Origin: Simmondsia chinensis
Lineage: Eukaryota; Streptophyta; Magnoliopsida; Caryophyllales; Simmondsiaceae
DNA: 64,000 nt
Assembly: GCA_018398585.1 (NCBI GenBank)
Contig: JAGTTD010000007.1
Location: 34,128,911-34,192,910, forward strand
Direction of reading: 5' to 3'
This document shows positions 10,559 through 22,692 of the stretch, piece by piece. The translations under genes were made by a program, and so were the position numbers. The notes beneath the pieces were generated by a model that was not told the DNA's origin, did no database searches, and was given only the letters and a program-made list of their open reading frames with translations. The number at the start of each line of letters is the position of its first letter. Positions within the stretch are counted from its first letter, which is position 1.

Positions 10559-11284
10559 TCAATGGCTCAAAGTTGATTCCGACACTATTTTAAGCTGTTC
10601 CTTGGGTGTTGCCACGCAAATTAACCGCGCGGCCATGCCAAACAAAGTCCATAACAAGCTCCTTAAAGTCCCATTGCCCTTTTCTAAGGTTTGGAGCCAT
10701 TGTATTCCCAAAACCATGTGACATCTCGAAAGTGGGATGACAAGAAAATCAGATACAAAATTTATGTCTTTCATCCGCCGTTGAAAATTTCGGCACAACC
10801 CTGTACAAAACAACTGCTTGCCATCCGCCACTGTCACATACAGTTTATGCGAAACATCCACCTGACACTTCAATTGTTGAACCAAAGCCAAGTCAATAAA
10901 ATTGTGGGTGCTCCCACTATCGATAAGAATACTAATGACTCGCTTCTCATAAAAGCTGAGGACTTTCATAGTTTGACATTGTGCAATTCCTTCAAGAGCA
11001 TGAATTGAAATGTGTGGATCCGGGTTGGGGTCAGGCTTGAGTGCTATCTCGGTTTCACCATCCAAAGGCCCACTCTTTTCATCATCCACTTCGATCGAAT
11101 ACACCTGAAACCTCTTCTTCATCGGACAATTATGACCCGAGCTAAAACGGTCATGACAATAGAAACAAAGATTCTTAGCTCGATGCTTTTCCACCTCCGC
11201 GGGAATCAATGGAATTTGACTCCTATTAGGGTTCTTTATGTGAGTGTTGGATGTGTTTAAGCTTTGGGGGCATTTTATTAGCAT
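10559..11284 (-). pseudogene. Gag zinc knuckle and aspartic protease of element E
   Basis: The open frame of about 240 codons begins with the end of gag, including the zinc knuckle CFYCHDRFSSGHNC near residue 40. It continues into the protease, where ILIDSGSTHNFIDLALVQQL contains the DSG active-site triad. DFLVIPLSRCHMVLGIQWL matches the C-terminal protease strand. The catalytic residues are intact, unlike those of RT. The protease would cleave the Gag-Pol polyprotein. Upstream gag lies at 11285-11950. Confidence 0.85.
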
Positions 11285-11950
11285 TAAACGTGCTAGGATG
11301 GGCCAAGCTAACAGGTGTGGGCAGGATAGGGTTCCTTCCAGCTAACCGTGCTAGATGAGCGCAATTTTGGTCCTGTAATCATGCCAACTCTATCGCTTCT
11401 TGTAGATTAGTGGGCTTAAACATTCTTACCCACCCAGATAACTCCACTTTCAATCCTCCCAAAAACATACTAAGGCGTTGCGCCTCATTCAACCGACATC
11501 AGCTAACAAGCAATTCAAAATTACTCAAATACTCACTCAACGCACCATATTCTTTAATTGATTCAATTCAGCTAATGGATCATCATTACTATCCGCAAAT
11601 CGACCACTGATACTTTTAGCATAAGCATTCCACGGAACAATACTACCTTGACCATGCACACACATACGCACGGTGCCACGCAAGCGCATCCCCTTCAAGG
11701 GCAACACTAGTAAGCTTAACCTTACACTCTTCAGGTGTTCTATCCATACTAAAGTATACATTTAAACAACCAGCCTCTAACATCCATACCATCAAAACGA
11801 GGGAAATCAATTTTAGTAAAGCGGGTAGGGAAGTGATAATTATCATTTTTCTCCCATTGAACTTCTCACTAAGAAATTCTTAACTTAACTGACTTTTGTG
11901 GTGTGTGGGTCGCTAGAGCTGGAGTTTATCGGGTAACTGGGTTCCTCATT
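11285..11950 (-). pseudogene. Gag N-terminal and central region of element E
   Basis: Overlapping minus-strand frames contain typical gag pieces: a DFPRF-like start near 11815, YFSMDRTPEECKVKLTSVAL, LEGDALAWHRAYV and a FADSNDDPLAELNQLKN region. Several frame changes separate them, and no single start codon is convincing. The sequence between ~11860 and 11950 is an N-terminal remnant. The primer-binding site expected next to the 5' LTR is missing, so a deletion probably removed the start of gag. Confidence 0.65.
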
Positions 11951-11952
11951 TG

Positions 11953-12121
11953 CAGGATAGAAGAATTGGGGATGAGAGAGTTGAAGAAAATAAGAGGATG
12001 AAAGATAAAGTAAAAGTATTGTTATATTGATCATCCTGCATTCTTACGAAAGGGCTTACCCCTACTTATACAAAAGCTATCTTGCTAACAAACTAGCATA
12101 ACTACTTCGAGTCTATAACAG
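11953..12121 (-). repeat. Possible 5' LTR remnant of element E
   Basis: On the minus strand this begins TGTTATAGACTC and ends near TCTATCCTGCA. It shares the segment CCCCAATTCTTCTAT with the left LTR (plus strand ~3896-3915) but little else, so it may be a truncated LTR or part of another insertion. Confidence 0.35.
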
Positions 12122-13275
12122 TATATCGTTGGGCAATTCTATTGTTAGGGTGAAATTACTATTATCAAAACAAAATTATAGTTTTTAAAATAATTTTATA
12201 ACTTTTAGTAGTTATAAGTCATATATTAACCGTAATAATAATAATTTCATTGTATTTTCTTTTTGAAGAAGAATTTGGGGATATCACGCCCAACGACTAA
12301 GTCCCAAAAGGGACCTAACGGAGGGCAGTCTACCAGCGCGTGGAGAGTGGGATGAGCCCACTGGCCTCCATGTTTGGACAGTGGCAAAACTTCGAAAATT
12401 GATGCTGAGCCCTGTCCCGACACACTCACGTGTCCTTCGACATGGTCTAATTTGTATTAATTTTCCAAAATTTACTTAACTAAATTATTAAGGGTATATA
12501 TTAAAGAATATTAATTGTACTAAATTTTTATATTTTATTAATTAATACAAAAATAATAATATTTTTTTAATATTTAAATAATTTAATAAAAATTTAATAT
12601 ATACAAGTGTAATAAATATCCTTTAACATGTAATCTATAAATTTTGTTAAATAAATTTTGGAAAATGATAAAGCCATGGCATATTTTACTAATGTCTGGG
12701 CATCTTATTTCCTTTATATTTTTTTCCATTTTACGCTTTTGTTATTTTTATTCATAACTGTTTTTTTAAATCTAATTAAGAACTTACAATATTATTATTA
12801 GTGTTTTTTTTTTTATTGAAAATCACATAAACTATAGGTGCGGTTTTAAAATCACCTATATTTTCTAATTTTTTAAAGTTTTTTCAATATCACACCTTAA
12901 TATTAACACCTTTAGTTTTTGATAACTTGTCATTTTAAAAATATATTTAAATATAAAAATTATTTTTAAATTATTTACAAATTTTTAGATGTTTAAAATC
13001 TATTTTTAAATATTTAAATGAAATTTAGAATTTTTAAAATATTTTCTTTTTTTTTCAAAAGCTACTTTATCAAAAACTAACAAATGTTCTGGATGTTTAT
13101 GTTAATGTATGACATTAAAAAAAATTTTAAAAATTTAAGTGTGAAATATTATTTTGTATTTATGTAATATTGATTTATGGTGGTGTGAATCTCAGGGGCA
13201 TTTTATTGACATAATCCTTAATCATCAATATTAAATAGATAAAATAGATATATTTTAATATATTTACTGAGACAT
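12122..13275. other. AT-rich spacer
   Basis: Very AT-rich. A ~190-bp patch of higher GC at 12270-12450 contains a short minus-strand frame of no recognised family. Otherwise nothing was seen. Confidence 0.4.
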
Positions 13276-13332
13276 AATAACAACAACAATAACAACAGCA
13301 ACAACAAGAACAACAACAACAACAACAACAAC

Positions 13333-13366
<34 letters not shown>
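13276..13366. repeat. Compound microsatellite (AAC)n(AAT)n
   Basis: About 90 bp of CAA/AAC triplets passing into AAT triplets. Such tracts often grow from a SINE tail or poly(A), but no SINE body adjoins it here. Confidence 0.95.
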
Positions 13367-13368
<2 letters not shown>

Positions 13369-13732
13369 ATATTGCAAGTTCCTAACTATATTTTAAAAAT
13401 GTTTTGAATAAAAATCTAAAGAAGTGCAAAATGGCAAAGAAATGATAGAGGAGACAAGATGCTCTGGCATTAGTGAAAAATGTCCTAACTTTATCACTAT
13501 CCTAAATTTTTAGAGTAATATTATTGCTAGGATAATTTGTCAGAGTAGAATTGCAGTTCTCAATACAATTTTGGATTTTATTTTTTGGAAGTCACATTAT
13601 TGGCTTAGCAAAAACAGTTTTTGTCATAACAATAACAACTTCTAATTTTTAATTCATTGACTTTAAAAATTGTATATGTGTATTCTTTTGTAAGCTATAC
13701 CATAAGAAATAATTTGCACTATATTTACTACT

Positions 13733-13973
13733 TAGGCTACGTTTGGTTTAACTTTTTAACAATTTAAAACTGTGAAAAAGTTTTAGTTACTTATAAGGCC
13801 TAGGTTTGATTAACAGAAAAAAAAAATTTCACAATTTTTTCGCAGCATAAATATAAAGATTAAAAAGCTATTTTATAATAAAAAAAGAAAAATGTAAAAT
13901 TGGATTTTTTTTTAACCCATTTCATAATTGTTTTTTCCTCAAAAGACTATTTAACCTTAAACAAACACTACCA
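13733..13973. mobile_element. Possible short inverted-repeat element (MITE)
   Basis: The left end, GGCTACGTTTGGTTTAAC, and the complement of the right end, GGTAGTGTTTGTTTAAGG, are imperfect inverted repeats like the ends of hAT-type MITEs. No clean TSD was found, so this is tentative. Confidence 0.3.
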
Positions 13974-14104
13974 TGACAGACTTTCACTTTTTGTAAATAC
14001 TCATACATATCATCACCCTTTTATCGTTATGGGTCGCTATACTCACCACCTTTAATATCATGACCAACTATTATCATAATTCTCTCGTACATACTATTCT
14101 TTTT

Positions 14105-14474
14105 GAAAAAGTTTCTTGGGGGTATTGTAGCATCGGTTGAAAAGGCTAGAATTGCTCTGGAAGAACTGCAGTCAGAGGATTGACTTCACTAGCACCTTGA
14201 GATATCGTATTGCGAAAGCCCGTCGTAAATTACAACGCATGAGTGATCAAGAGTGAGAGTACTTTCTACAGAGGGCCAAGATCACTTATTTGAATTTGTC
14301 AGATATGAGTACAAGCTATTTTCATGCTTGTATTAAAGCTAGAGGAAAGCAGAATGTTATTTGGTCGTTGATAGGGAGTGATGAGCAGTGTATTGAAGAT
14401 CGCGAGCTTGGTTCAGGAGGAAATATTAGGCTTTTACAAAGCTTTGCTGGTACTAAGAGGCGGTGTGAGGCAAG
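14105..14474 (+). pseudogene. LINE K ORF2, region before RT
   Basis: Fragments here (DMSTSYFHACIKARGKQNVI, then EEILGFYKALL in another frame) match the conserved stretch of plant LINE ORF2 just upstream of RT (the 'GD.NTSFFH' region and the '...FYKALLG' helix). The frame shifts at least once within 200 bp, so it is non-functional. Confidence 0.7.
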
Positions 14475-14633
14475 GGAACATACCCGGTGCCTCAAGGGTT
14501 CCCGCCTACGCAGGGTCCGGGGGGGCGGATGTACGCAGCCTTTCCCCTTCAGGGTATTAACCTGAAGAAAGGCTGTTTCCGCGTGCCCCCGACCTGAGGG
14601 TGAATACTTCCCAGGAGATCACCCATCCTGATA
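14475..14633 (-). mobile_element. 5S-rRNA-derived SINE, copy 3 (5'-truncated)
   Basis: On the minus strand it keeps only the last ~35 nt of the 5S-like head (ATCAGGATGGGTGATCTCCT) plus the full TS/Au-like body, ending near GGTATGTTCCCTTG. 5' truncation is expected for target-primed insertion. Flanks are weakly similar (GTGAGGCAAGG / ATGAGAAAGGG), not a clean TSD. It interrupts LINE K. Confidence 0.7.
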
Positions 14634-15766
14634 ATGAGAAAGGGCCGAAATTGTCAAATGAAGAAGCAGAGGTTTTGCTGAGGCCGGTGCTTGATAATGA
14701 GATTAAGGAAGTGTTATGGAGTATCCCTGAAATGAAGGCGCCAGGGCCTAATGGTTTCTCTTTGAAATTTTTTAAAGATGGTTGGGGAGTTGTGGGGGAG
14801 GACATGTATAGAGCGGTGAAGAACTTCTTTCGCAAGGGGAGACTTTTGAAGTGCGTTAATGCTACAACAATTCGTTTCATTCCGAAGGTGGAGAATCCAC
14901 AACGGGTGGGGGAGTTTCGACCTATCTCACGTTGTAATGTCGTGTAAAAAGTAATTTCGAAATTGCTTGCGGATAGGATTAATGGAGTTATGGGTAAAAT
15001 CACTAATTTAACCCAGGCGGCATTTGTAAAGGGACGACCAATTTTTGATAAATTCTTATGGGACAAGAGATAGTTAAGCATTACAACCGAAAAAACATTC
15101 CTGTGCGGTGTTTTTTGAAAATGGATATTAAGAAAGCTTATGATTCGTCTAGTTGGGACTTTCTTTTTTGAGTTATGAGGGGACTTGGATTTCCAAAAAG
15201 ATATGTTGACCTCGATAGGGAATATGTTACAACGCCTTCGTAGTCCATTCATATGAAAAATAGTTTGGTGGGTTACTTTAGAGAGGCCCGAGGACTTAAA
15301 CAGGGACACACAATTTCGCCGTATTTGTTCATCTTGTGCATGGAATACTTGTCCTGGAAGTTAAGAATTGTTGATGGTAGTTTTAATTATCATCTGAAGT
15401 GTGCAAGATATAAGATGAATCACTTGATGTTCGCGGATGACTTGCTTTTGTTTGCCCGTGGTGATAAAGCTTCGGTTAAGGCTCTTTGGCAATTGGTGCA
15501 AGAATTCGCTCGATCATCTGGGCTGGAACCCAACGCTTTGAAGTCTGGGATAAGATTTGCTGGTGTTACAGAGGAAACAAAGGCAGAAATATTGCAGGAG
15601 CTGGGGTTCAGCGAGCTAGATTTGCTGCTTCGTTATTTGGGTGTTCCGATTGCAGGGGGTCGTTTGAAATGGGCCCAATATGCAACGCTAGTGGTTAAAC
15701 TCCGGAAGAAAATTATAGTATGGCAGAATAAAAAGTTATCTTATGCGGAGAGAGTGGAGCTTATCA
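14634..15766 (+). pseudogene. Reverse transcriptase domain of LINE K
   Basis: The first frame (to 14946) has the RT N-terminal blocks DNEIKEVLWSIPEMKAPGPN, GFSLKFFK and FRPISRCNVV. After a stop at 14944-14946 and decayed sequence with several stops, a frame at 15253-15766 resumes with ARGLKQGHTISPYLFILCME. The catalytic block LMFADDLLLFARGD follows, with both FADD aspartates present, then LRYLGVPIAGGRL and WQNKKLSYAERVELI. These are diagnostic for plant L1-clade RT. The frame is cut at 15766 by element G. Its last ~11 codons before the stop at 15801 belong to G. Confidence 0.9.
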
Positions 15767-16376
15767 TGTTGGAAATATTTTCCATAATATACATTAAATA
15801 ACTATTTTACATGAATAAAATTACATCAATCAAACATAAATAATACAACATCATAATGGGATAAAACATAGTATATGAATTTTATCATAACATGAACTGA
15901 CAATTCAGTACAAACATCAACGGCATAAGTAAAATAAATTAAATAGAGAAAGTTTAGAGAAAACGTATCTTTGTTGGGTTGAGGCACGCAAAAGGCGCTC
16001 TCCTTAGAAAGGAAATGCCCCTCCTGCACGAGTCTGATTTTTCAATTAACTGCGTTCCTTTCCCAGGATTCAACAACCCGTCGGACCTCAATTTGTGCAG
16101 CATAAAAGATCCCGAACCTTGATTACCATTACTCACGATTTGTTAGAGGGAAGTGAATATAGAAAAGCAAGTTTCTGTTTTTCTCTTATGATCATATCCA
16201 TCTTACACTATAACCCCTTTTTATACGAGGAAAAATTAAATTATTAATTAAAATTTAAAAATCGAAAAATCCCTAAAACGTGGGGTTGTTAGCTAATATA
16301 TTGGTATCAAATAGTTGAAGCAGTTTTGACTTTTCAAACTCCCACTAACCCCCTTATTTCATGCAAAGAATATCTT
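15767..16376 (-). repeat. Left LTR of G, first part
   Basis: Closely similar to 22693-23300. Ends at the insertion of LINE H, with the duplicated target ATGCAAAGAATATCTT at 16361-16376. The LTR resumes at 19224. Confidence 0.9.
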
Positions 16377-16701
16377 ATTTTTTTCCTATAATTAACGACA
16401 AAGTCGCGGAAACAAGCAGGCCACTCGACAAAGCGAAACCTGAGACCACTCGTACAAGAGCGGGGAAACAAGAGACACCAAAAAAAAAAATCAAAAACAG
16501 GAAGAATACGACCCACAAACACTAAAACACAAGGCAAACGAAAGCAACAAAACCAACCAAACGGCAGGAACAAGGAGCAAACAACACGCAGAAACTTGCT
16601 GGAGACCAGGATTCAGGAAAGAAGGATCACAGCTCTTGCTCAAGAACAGGGCACTCTCAACTGAAAACTCATCGCAATGCAAAAGAAACCAGAAACACAC
16701 A

Positions 16702-18567
16702 TTACCGCCTTCGACGAAGAATAGCACTCACCCTAGTTGGCTCAAGGCCCTCAAATTCCAAACGTAATCTTTTTCTCATCTCAATTACTTGGACAACTTC
16801 TTCGGTTTGACCAGGATCAATGACGTGGTTGCCTCGATTCGCTAGATTCTTCTTCGTCTTCTTCCCAGTGTTCTTCGACAGCTTCTGAGTGTGACTTCCG
16901 GGCGACATATCCTTCAAGAATACTTGAAGCTCCCGCTTCTCCTTCTCTTTCGCCTTACGCTTTAGGGCTCGCCTACCCCTTTTTGTCATCTGCATTTTCT
17001 CATTTTTCCTCCGAAGTATGCTGGATCCCTCCTCAAATGGCACTGGCACATGGTAGTTCTTGGGTATACTAACCTCTAATTAGTGATGACTTGGCAAGGC
17101 CGGGGGCTCGAAGCCCGGTGGGAACTCAGGACCAGAATCTGTGGAGTCATTGTCACTAACTTTGTCCCGAATTTCACTCTCATAAGGCGATATTTGGACA
17201 TCAGGCTGTAGAGCATCAGATTGAACATCCTCGACCCACGGGAGGAGAAGAGGAAGTTGTTGATTTTCTCGAACATCTTGGCATGGTATATGAGACACAG
17301 GATGTATAGCGAGAGGGAGTATTGACAATTGCGGGAAGAAGCACTCCAAAGCCAACCTCCTGCGGTATTGTCCATTGAAATGAACAGAGAACTGTCCCAA
17401 TGAACGCTCTAAGACACACATACAATCATTCCTACAACTTGGGGGAGAAGTACTAGACTCTGAGCAGAACTCAACAACATCCATCATCTGTTCAGGAGGA
17501 GATTCACTCTGTGAGTAGTGTCGTCTCACTGTTGTGCAAATACTGTCCCGGTTAGTCAGTGCATCAACCAAAGCCTGCTCCCGAGCCAGTCTAGCCGAGG
17601 CCGCAAGAGCAACAATTCTAGGTGAATAGTCTTGAATTATCTCATAATTACCTTCCTTGACGAGAACCAACTGTGATCCCCCGTTATACTGGACTTGGGT
17701 TGTCTGATGAATGTATGTAGTGAAGCTAGTATCAATAATGATTCTGGCAACATCAGCACACCTCATAGCGGATGTCCTTGAATCCATTTTGATGAATTTT
17801 CCCCACATTTTTGCGATGTCAGTGAAGCAATCCTCAGACCAACATTGGGGAGGCAATCCATAGACCTCAATCCATACTCTTCTCTTATCAGAGCCAAGGG
17901 TCTCACCGTTGTACTTATAAACCTCTTTGAATTTCCTCAGTAGATTCTCCTTGCGCGGCCCGATGTATGATTCCAGGGTGTCAACAGAGTCACATACCAA
18001 GATAAAGGAGGAGGTGCTTAGCCCTCTAGGGGAGAACCCGTAAAGATTGTTCTCGGTGATAAATGTGAGGATATCATCAAGGCTAGCCTCCTCAGACGTG
18101 TGCGCAATTAAAGCCCGCTCAAGCCAAGCCTCCACACACTTATTGGTACTTGAAACCACAATCTTTGAAATGTTTATAGATGCAGACTCTTCGGCCCGAT
18201 TCACAGTGGTTGCAAATCCCTGATGCTGAATGCCTTCAGTGTTTCTGGGCTGTAGGGGAGCCCTAGGTTGAGGCTGATTTCGCACGGTAGGAGGATTTGG
18301 TCTTCAGTTTGGGTTAGCCCATTGAACTCTGAGTTTAACACCCACCATCCATCTACTATCCATAGATGTAATCGCCCTCGCAGCTTCAGTGTAATCCGAG
18401 AACCGGACAAAACCATATGACGACCTTAACCTCAGCCTTTTCTTGACAAGTACAAAAGTATCATAGATTGACTTAAAGCCTTGAAAGACAGCTTTAAGCC
18501 AATAATTTTTTGTTCTTTCAGGTAGTCCATAAACGAAAATGGACACCCCCAAACTGGCTATTGGCAT
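16702..18567 (-). pseudogene. LINE ORF1 with RRM domain (BNR-like), two in-frame stops
   Basis: About 620 codons in one frame, broken only by a TGA near 18304 and a TAA near 17082. Residues ~1-85 form an RNA-recognition motif: SIFVYGLPERTKNYWL as RNP2-like strand and SSYGFVRFSDYTEAARAI as RNP1-like strand. The middle (~residues 95-390) has the plant LINE ORF1 block RRVWIEVYGLPPQCWSEDCF. The C terminus is strongly basic (KRGRRALKRKAKEKEKRE) and ends ...GLEPTRVSAILRRRR. ORF1 would bind LINE RNA. Plant L1 elements with an RRM in ORF1 are known as the BNR type. Confidence 0.85.
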
Positions 18568-18654
18568 TTAGAAATTGGGTTGAGAGAATCTGTTGTGGGA
18601 ATTAAAGATGAACGGAGGTTGGTGTTGTTTAGATAGTGGGTGAAGGGATAATGG

Positions 18655-18980
18655 AATGGAGGTGGCTGGTGGTGGATTGATGGTGGTCAATGGTGGAAAT
18701 GGAGGTGTATTGAAGGCGTCATTGGGTGATGGTGATGGAAAGTGGTGATGGCAGGTGGAATTCGGAGGTGGCCGGCTGGTGATGAGAGAGATCTGAACCG
18801 TTGGTAGCTAGGGATATAGGTGGCTGGTGGTGGAGATGTAATTGGTGGTGACAGATGGTGGGAATGAAGATGTGGTGAAGGCGACGTTGGGTGGTGGTGG
18901 CGTAAAGCGGTGATAGCTGGTGGTGATTTCTGGGGGAGACGGTGGAAAGCTTGAGGTGGAAGAAAATGGTGGGAGAGGTG
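18655..18980 (-). repeat. Tandem ~160-bp units in the leader of LINE H
   Basis: Two diverged direct copies, both containing GGTGGCTGGTGGTGGA (at 18661 and 18819) and ending in a GTGATGG/GTGATAG...GGTGG segment. Tandem promoter monomers occur in the 5' leaders of some L1 families; the same role here is only inferred. Confidence 0.6.
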
Positions 18981-19223
18981 TTTGGGGTGTCAATTCCAGA
19001 GCTTCCTGGACTCCACACGGTGACTCGAGTCAAGCGACTCGACCGGCACGACGACGGCGGTTCCGCTGCAGTAGCTCCGAACACCGAGCAGTCAGGCACG
19101 CGCCACCACGCGCCGGGGTGGGTGGCGCGTGGGTAAGCACAGTAGCCGTTGGGGCTTAAATTATTGAGGAGAGAGAAAAGAGCACAGTAACCATTGGGGT
19201 GGGTGGAAGCACAAACATACAAA

Positions 19224-19371
19224 CATGCAAAAATATCGTCTTATCAATTTCTTTTAATTTTATTTTAAACTCATATAAAATATAAAATATAATTATATAT
19301 AAAATAAACTTATATGTATGAAAGTATAAAACAATTTTTTAAATCAACAAAAATGTTTTATTTTTCCAACA
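19224..19371 (-). repeat. Left LTR of G, second part
   Basis: Resumes the LTR after LINE H and matches 23300-23444, ending TTTTTCCAACA. Confidence 0.9.
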
Positions 19372-19382
19372 TTCCCCCACTT
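19372..19382 (-). promoter_or_regulatory. Polypurine tract of element G
   Basis: The minus strand reads AAGTGGGGGAA immediately before the LTR start TGTTGG. This primes plus-strand DNA synthesis and sets the orientation of G. Confidence 0.8.
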
Positions 19383-22300
19383 GATTTAAAAAATTAGAAC
19401 TATAACAAAAATTTGTGAGCACTTGTATTCCATTAATATATGTAGGTACCTTCTGGGTTTGAACCCACACGTAGTGTCACGAGCTTCAACCTGAAAAACC
19501 ATAGTAGCATATAATGCTTTGAACTAGGTTTTTGTACCCAGGTCTACATCCATCACACACACAGAATACTGGTAATCGTGAGGTTCTACCGGTGGGACGC
19601 GTTACGGTCATGAGCACAAAATCCTGTCTTATGAGTGTCATTAGGGAATAGCCCATTTCCCACAATGGCGACCCCACCACCACACCCACGTAGGTGAACC
19701 TTCCAAGGGTGATCTGTGATCAACACCCCGCTAATAATATGCCTTTGGGTTCATTTAGAGTTTTAAAACTCCGCCTTAATCATCACAGTAAAGATCACTT
19801 CACCTTAGGAATGGGACCCGGGAATACCCTGCTATAAATAATATTATTAGTGCTCTTTCAATCACCCATCAGTTCGTTTTTACCCGTTGAGCCTCATTCA
19901 TGGGATCGCCATACCTCTAAAGACGGGTTTTCACTGTGGTGACTCATTTTATGGGCTTCAGTCCCACTTCCCTCGATGATAATATAACATAGGCTCATTG
20001 GCCTTTTTATAAGCAGATCTGTATCACCAACTTTTCTTTCTGACATTAACTTGCATCATTACTTGTTGCCTTCAACACGTATTTTTCAGCTGGCTTTATA
20101 GTAGAGCATGCTCTTCATCCTTGTACTCAGTGGATTTCAAGGCATACCACACCTCTGGTGAATATAATCTTGTTTATTCACCTAAATCATAAATCAATTA
20201 GAATGTCACGCCTTTTATAACATTATAAAACCTCTTAAATGTATGACATTCATAATGCCTCTCAACAATCTTAAGCATTTCATATAACACAATTACATAA
20301 AGAACGGCTTCCACAAATATTCACAAAGAAATACCAATTTGCATTTCTCAAATGCATTCCATCTTAATATAATATAGAGTATTTCATCTCCACACAGCAC
20401 TAACATATCAAGTGTTTTCTCTCCCCTTTTTTTTCTCTTTATTTTCAATCATTAAATGCGCCTTTCAAAATAATTCATGCATTTTTTAGAGTAACGATTT
20501 TGAGTAAGATTTATACAGAAACATCAAACAATTGTCACTCCCACTCGACTACACCGGTTCAAATTAATATATAACCTGGTTGAGTTCACAACAATAACTC
20601 GACCATCAAATCTAGCCATAAATGTATTTCAAAAAATACCATAACTTTTGATTCCAAAAAACCAAATAGCGAACTGGCGAACATTATCTTGTACTGAAAC
20701 AAAATCGGATCATTTATGATAATTTATCTCAAACTGTCCAAACCTAATTAATTATGCCTAAAATATTTTGACACAAGTTAAACTCATAAGGGTTTTACAA
20801 AATTTTGGGCAATTGGCCTAACTTAAATTTTAAGTCAAATTCATATAGCCAATCAATTTATTCTAACAAAATGACTAACCTTATTGACTTAGCCATAACC
20901 TGAGTTTTCAATTTTGAAGCATAGAATTTCATAATTCTTTGGCTCCGCATGCATGAAATTGCACCCCCTCATGTTGTATGTCAGTGAAATCAAAACTAAA
21001 ATCCAACATTTTTTTTTTAAATTAATCTTCTCCTCAAAATAGCCAAACCTCCAAGTCAACAGCAACATAGACATGATATTTGCATGCAATTTTCAGCCAA
21101 ATATTAATACTGGTAATGATTTATAATCATATGCAATAAAATAGTCCAACAAATTTCATTGGACTTTAAATTCTTTAAGTAGCGATTGTCTCATACCAAT
21201 CCAAAACATACATCTAATTTTAAACGATTTGTCTTTTCCTATCTTTATGATAATCATCTTTAGTTATATAGAAACTCTTTCATCAAATATCTTTTTTTTT
21301 TACTTGAAAATAATCTATAAAGATAGGTAATTTTAGCTTACTAAAATAAAATACATAATTCTTTTATCTTTTCCTTTTCCATCCACTACATATAAAATGT
21401 TTGACGAATAAAAGCGAGATCAAATCATATGCCCTCAAATAGAGAAACTGAATATTGATTCTCTTGAGTATGTAAAATCATCATAAAAAGATGATTTTCA
21501 TATATTCCTATTTTCTACTCTCATAATTCAAATGTAGGATGATCACCCATAAAACCATTCAATTTTGTCTCTCCAATTATGTTTCAAACTCAAGATAGCT
21601 ATTACTACCTTTAAAAATAAAAAAACAAAAGGAGATAACCCAAAAATTATATCAATTTAGTTTTATTTAAAATAGACTTTTAAAACTAATACAACATGAC
21701 CTTTAAATAATCTGTTTTACAAAACTCTCCAAAAGTACCAAACAACTTGGCTATAAATTTTATGCATCCAAAATTACTCACGTTATGATTGTTACTTTTA
21801 CACTATTAAGCTTTCACTCTATTTATGGAAGATCAAAAATCATAACCCCCACATTCTGTAAGTTTAAGCCAAGTTTAATATATGTCTACCTTGGTAATAT
21901 TTCTTGGGGCACAAGCACGTATACAGATAGAAGTATAGAAAGGCACAAAATTTTAATTGATTAATTATTCTTATAGTATTAATATGTAGCCAACCCCCAC
22001 AATTTGGTGGTCCATCAAAATTTTTATATCAAATTGTCTTATAATGATACTCACAAATATTTATACATGTGCATATATATAAGATATATATATTGCTCAA
22101 TATATCATTACTTCCATAACTCATTTCTTCTTTTAACATATGTACGTCGTATGCAATAATATGCAATAAGAAAAATCATCAATTCATGATTTAAGCTATT
22201 CAAAATGCCTAACGTGGCTTTCACATCCTAGATCCATGTATGAGTTAGGTTTATAAAATAAACCAATGATTCATAATATATTAATAATTCAATATCGAAG

Positions 22301-22692
22301 TAATTGTATAAAAACATTTTCCTCATACAATGCAACCAAATAATTAAATTTATTTGATAATATTATATATGTATAGATGTTATACATGATAATTCCATTT
22401 CAATATTACCTTACGTAATATAACCAAATTCTGATCTCAACATCACGGCTAAGAGCTAGTGGGCGGAAAAATATGTAAATTGATAGCACATATTTTTATA
22501 ATTTATTTCAGCATGCAATGTAGTGCTTTTTCTTATTCTTTTTTTTTTAATTTTATTTTACTATACTGATATGGTTAATTGTCAAACGAGATAGGGTAAT
22601 AATATGGTTTTTCATGAGATGAAAAACATGTTGATTGATGTTTAAAATCTTTAAATATTTTTAATAAGGCATAAAACTTTTCTTTTTAAAAC
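19383..22692 (-). other. Non-coding interior of element G
   Basis: The first ~600 bp (to ~20000) is less AT-rich and looks conserved, with motifs such as GTGGGTGTGGTGGTGGGGTC on the minus strand. The rest is AT-rich and has no open frame above ~70 codons and no recognisable retroviral domain. Many short runs of T/A and a long region 20200-22690 show nothing further. Confidence 0.6.

Larger units (their letters stand above)
3530..12121 (-). mobile_element. Ty3/gypsy chromovirus E (minus strand), decayed and interrupted
   Basis: Read on the minus strand the order is partial 5' LTR (12121-11953), gag, zinc knuckle, protease, RT, RNase H, integrase, chromodomain and 3' LTR (4348-3530). This order with a chromodomain C-terminal to integrase defines chromoviruses. 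The element is interrupted by element D (5164-8245) and by SINEs at 3583-3824 and 9862-10023. Frameshifts, in-frame stops and a damaged RT active site show it is dead. No primer-binding site was found, and the right end does not match the left LTR over its length, so the right boundary and TSD are unresolved. Confidence 0.75.
16377..19223 (-). mobile_element. ORF1-only LINE H (half-LINE), inserted in the LTR of G
   Basis: Boundaries follow from comparison with the uninterrupted right LTR of G. Both sides carry the target (left CATGCAAAGAATATCTT, right a diverged CATGCAAAAATATC). On the minus strand it has a ~650-bp GGT-rich 5' leader, an ORF1 of ~620 codons (18567-16702), a ~320-bp 3' region and a short A-rich tail (T-run at 16379-16385). 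There is no endonuclease or RT sequence. A second copy of its 3' end lies at 44997-45480. Confidence 0.8.

Noticed and set aside
12247..12429. 60-codon minus-strand frame
   Set aside because: No recognised family, no promoter context; it may be a repeat fragment but cannot be supported as a gene.
13276..13366. CRISPR-like or satellite array
   Set aside because: It is a simple triplet microsatellite without spacers or higher-order units.
18719..19222. 167-codon minus-strand frame upstream of LINE H ORF1
   Set aside because: It is a His/Pro/Ser-rich translation of GGT/GAT simple repeats in the leader, with no domain.
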